Source: CAZWLY01 sp964634465
GTDB taxonomy: Bacteria; Desulfobacterota; Desulfarculia; G963662305
Length of the DNA: 64,000 nucleotides
Direction of reading: 5' to 3'
Assembly (NCBI GenBank): GCA_964634465.1
Contig: CAZWLY010000001.1
Span: forward strand, 62,001 to 126,000
Position numbers and translations under genes: made by a program. This document shows positions 61,486 through 64,000 of the stretch, piece after piece; the stretch's first letter is position 1, and each line of letters starts with the position of its first letter. Under the pieces are notes generated by a model. That model was not told the origin of the DNA. It saw only the letters and a program-made list of their open reading frames with translations, and made no database searches.

Positions 61486-64000
61486 TCACTCGATCCGGTC
61501 GCCTTCCTCTTCCGGCGGTTTGGTCCCGGTCAGCCGGTAGAAGGGAGCCCAGTAGGCCCGCTTGATCGCCCTGACCGTCCGCCCGCTCCAGCGCCGGGCC
61601 GACTCCACCAGGGAGTAGAGGGTCGGCACCACGATCAAGGTCAGCACCGTGGCCAGAGCCAGGCCGAAGATGACCACCCCGGCCATGGTCTGCCACCACT
61701 GGCTCGACTCGCTGACCCAGGATATCTCCATCTTGTGGAAGTCGTAGGAGACGCCGGTGACCATCGGGATCAACCCCAGGATGGTCGTCACCGCGGTCAA
61801 CAGCACCGGTCTCAGTCGGGTGCAGCCGGCGGCGATGACGGCCTCCCGGACCTCCATGCCCCGCTCCCTGAGCTTGTTGGTGTAGTCGATGAGCACGATG
61901 GCGTTGTTGACCACCACCCCGGCCAGGGAGATGACGCCGACGCCGGCCATGATGATTCCGAAGGGCTTGTTCAGTACGGTCAACCCGACGAAGACGCCGC
62001 CCAGGGAGAGGATGACCGAGGTCATGATGATCAACGGCTGGGAGACCGAGTTGAACTGGTTGACCAGGATCAAGACGATCAGGAACAGGGCGGCCAGGAG
62101 AGCCTTGGTCAGAAACGACTCGGCCTCCTGCTGCTCCTCGAACTCGCCGGTGAATTTGACCGAGTAACCGGGCGGGAGCTTCAGATCGGCCAGCAGCTTC
62201 TCGGCCTGGGCCCTCACCACCGGGCCGGGAATCTGATCCTCGTCCACGTTCGCCTTGACCGTCACCGTCCGATTGTGATTGATCCGGTTGATCCGACCCA
62301 GACCGCCGGTGATGTGGAACTTGGCCACGGTGGACAACGGCACCAGTTGGCCCGAGCCGGTGGGGATCAGAAGCTCTCTCAACACGTCGGTCTCCCGGCG
62401 TTTCCACTCGGGGAGCTGGACGGTGATGTCGTAATCATCGTCGCCCTCGCGGAAGCTGGATACCTTGAGGCCGTTGAAGCCGACCTTGAGCGCGAAGCCG
62501 ATGACCTCGGTGGACAGGCCGAGAAGGGCCGCCTTCTGGCGATCGATCTTGACTTCCACCGTGGGCGAGCCGGCCACGTAGTCGTCCCGGATGTCTTTGA
62601 CGAAGGGGATCTTTTCCAGGACCTGCCTGATCTTGTGGGCGATGGCCCCCAGGACGGCGAAGTTGTCGCCGGTGATCTCGATGTTGATCGGCGCGCCGGT
62701 CGGCGGCCCGTGCTCCTGCTCGGCCACGGAGATCCGGGCGCCTGGAATCATGGTCGCCCGGCGGCGAATCTCCTCCATGGTCTTGGTCGAATTCTCCACC
62801 CGGTCCTCCAGGTCGTAGAACTGGACGCCGATGTGGTTGGGCGAATTCTGCTCGAAAACCGATCCGCCGCCCGGTCGGGCCACGGTGCGGGCGTAAATGT
62901 GCTCCACGTTGGGCAGGTCGGTGATTCCGACCACCTTCTGGCCCCGGCGCAGGGTGTGGTTCTTCTTGCCGTCGTTGGTCCGGAAGCACTCGTAGGGATC
63001 GGCGTCGGGCGGCGGCAATTGGCCGTTGAGGTTACCGCAGATGGCCGTCTCCACCTGGCGGGCGAGCCGGTCCGAGTATTCTAGGTCGGCCCCTTCGGGC
63101 ATATCCAGGTTGATGTAGATGCCCTGGGGGTCGATGGCGGGGAAGAACTCGACCGGCTTCTGAAGGCCGACCTCCAGGAGCCAGACCTGGACCAGAATGA
63201 CGAGGATCATGAACGAGGCGACCAGGACGGCCAGGCGGTGGTTCAGGGCCCCGTTCAAGATGCGCCGGTAGGCCCTGAGGATGAAGCCCCGGACCTCGAT
63301 CGGTCGCTCGCCGGCCTTCTCGATCTCCTCGGCGCTGACCTTTCCGGCCGCCGTCCGGACGTGGGGCGACCGCCGCAGAAAGATGGCCGCCAGGGCCGGG
63401 TTGATGACCATGGCCACGAACAGCGACGAGCCCAGGGTGATGATGAGCGTCATGGGCAGGTACTTCATGAACTCGCCCATGATGCCCGGCCAGAACAACA
63501 GGGGGAAGAAGGCGGCCAGGGTGGTCGCGGTCGAGCCGATGACCGGGTAGGCCACCTCGCCGGTCGCCTTTTTGGCCGCCTTGAGACGCGGCACGCCCTG
63601 CTCCATGTAGCGGTAGATGTTCTCGACGATGACGATGGCGTTATCGACCAGCATGCCCAACGCCAGCGTCAGCGAGAAGAGGACGACCATGTTCAGGGTG
63701 ATGCCCAGGGCGTGGAGGATGGAGAACGACAGGAACATCGAGAACGGAATGGCCATGGAGACCAGGAGCGCGTTTCTGAAGCCCATGACGAAGAAGAGGA
63801 CCAGGACGACCAGGATCAGTCCGGTGATGATGTTGTTCTCCAGGTCGGAGACCATCAGGCGGACCTTTTTGGCCTGATCCATCAGCCGGGTGATCTCGGT
63901 TCCCTTGGGCCAGGTCGGCTTCCTGGCCTCGATGACCTTGTCCACCTCGTTGACGATGCGGACGATGTTCTCGCCGGTGCGCTTCTTGATCTGGATGTTG
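61486..64000 (-). CDS. RND family efflux transporter (AcrB/HAE1-like), N-terminus outside window
   Basis: The 838 visible residues are the C-terminal three-quarters of an inner-membrane RND pump; the frame is open to the window edge. It shows the TM block VLFFVMGFRNALLVSMAIPF, the TM4 proton-relay segment GMLVDNAIVIVENIYR, TLAAFFPLLFWPGIMGEFM, a porter domain with EITGDNFAVLGAIAHKIR, and the second TM block with GVGVISLAGVVVNNAIVLID. In AcrB the TM4 motif has two Asp; here the second is Asn, as in several hydrophobe/amphiphile exporters. No adaptor gene is visible. Confidence 0.93.
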   Translation of the reverse strand, partial: NIQIKKRTGENIVRIVNEVDKVIEARKPTWPKGTEITRLMDQAKKVRLMVSDLENNIITGLILVVLVLFFVMGFRNALLVSMAIPFSMFLSFSILHALGITLNMVVLFSLTLALGMLVDNAIVIVENIYRYMEQGVPRLKAAKKATGEVAYPVIGSTATTLAAFFPLLFWPGIMGEFMKYLPMTLIITLGSSLFVAMVINPALAAIFLRRSPHVRTAAGKVSAEEIEKAGERPIEVRGFILRAYRRILNGALNHRLAVLVASFMILVILVQVWLLEVGLQKPVEFFPAIDPQGIYINLDMPEGADLEYSDRLARQVETAICGNLNGQLPPPDADPYECFRTNDGKKNHTLRRGQKVVGITDLPNVEHIYARTVARPGGGSVFEQNSPNHIGVQFYDLEDRVENSTKTMEEIRRRATMIPGARISVAEQEHGPPTGAPINIEITGDNFAVLGAIAHKIRQVLEKIPFVKDIRDDYVAGSPTVEVKIDRQKAALLGLSTEVIGFALKVGFNGLKVSSFREGDDDYDITVQLPEWKRRETDVLRELLIPTGSGQLVPLSTVAKFHITGGLGRINRINHNRTVTVKANVDEDQIPGPVVRAQAEKLLADLKLPPGYSVKFTGEFEEQQEAESFLTKALLAALFLIVLILVNQFNSVSQPLIIMTSVILSLGGVFVGLTVLNKPFGIIMAGVGVISLAGVVVNNAIVLIDYTNKLRERGMEVREAVIAAGCTRLRPVLLTAVTTILGLIPMVTGVSYDFHKMEISWVSESSQWWQTMAGVVIFGLALATVLTLIVVPTLYSLVESARRWSGRTVRAIKRAYWAPFYRLTGTKPPEEEGDRIE

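Overview
The window is GC-rich, densely coded bacterial chromosome with no rRNA, tRNA, CRISPR array, insertion sequence or phage gene that I can see. The gene set suggests a strictly anaerobic Desulfobacterota-type (former Deltaproteobacteria) organism: DapL-type lysine synthesis, a benzoyl-CoA degradation module (Had, BamA/Oah, Dch), a MetV/MetF methylene-tetrahydrofolate reductase with a large flavin/FeS complex, a HesB-like selenoprotein and a YicC-RemA-Gmk block. The taxon is inferred from gene content only. Many genes start with GTG or TTG behind strong Shine-Dalgarno sequences, and operons are packed with 1-4 base overlaps.

Layout. 1-8334 (+): lysA, dapF, dapB, an FAH-family hydrolase, dapL, folK, a small TRASH-like membrane protein, transaldolase, pgsA and a phosphohexomutase; dapA is absent. 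8335-17185 (-): surface-polysaccharide operon, in transcription order Wzm permease, Wzt ATPase, methyltransferase, three glycosyltransferases (one a tandem fusion with a decayed second domain) and a CDP-alcohol phosphatidyltransferase. 17186-19578: a 54-residue Cys-rich protein behind palindromic sites, an IHF/HU protein, an RlpA lipoprotein and a REP-like repeat. 19591-23590 (+): SDR, had, bamA and dch, with a promoter and putative operator. 23732-26530 (-): outer-membrane protein, OsmC protein and a solitary Leu/Ile/Val-type binding protein. 26703-31102 (+): cobU, cobT, cobS, tatD, maf and yggS. 31179-33724 (-): rlmB, gmk, remA and yicC. 33979-42340 (+): RpoH-like sigma factor, TPR lipoprotein, Mut7-C protein, EF-G paralogue, mog, an orphan Pro-rich membrane protein and an MBL-fold hydrolase. 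42639-45168: a small conserved protein, then on the minus strand a double-ACT protein and a PaaK-like protein that lacks the usual P-loop.

45518-53795 (+) is the most interesting block. An FdhA-like protein whose catalytic residues all appear replaced, a NuoE-like protein and a NuoF-GltD/NfnB fusion are followed by metV, metF and a lone receiver-domain protein. I infer a multi-flavin electron-transfer complex, resembling the Stn/HydABC families in design, that couples pyridine nucleotides to methylene-THF reduction.

54116-64000 (-): an 80-residue protein, a REC-PAS-histidine kinase, a DUF192 protein, a HesB/IscA-like selenoprotein with an in-frame UGA and a good SECIS candidate, argJ, secA, and an RND exporter that runs off the window edge.
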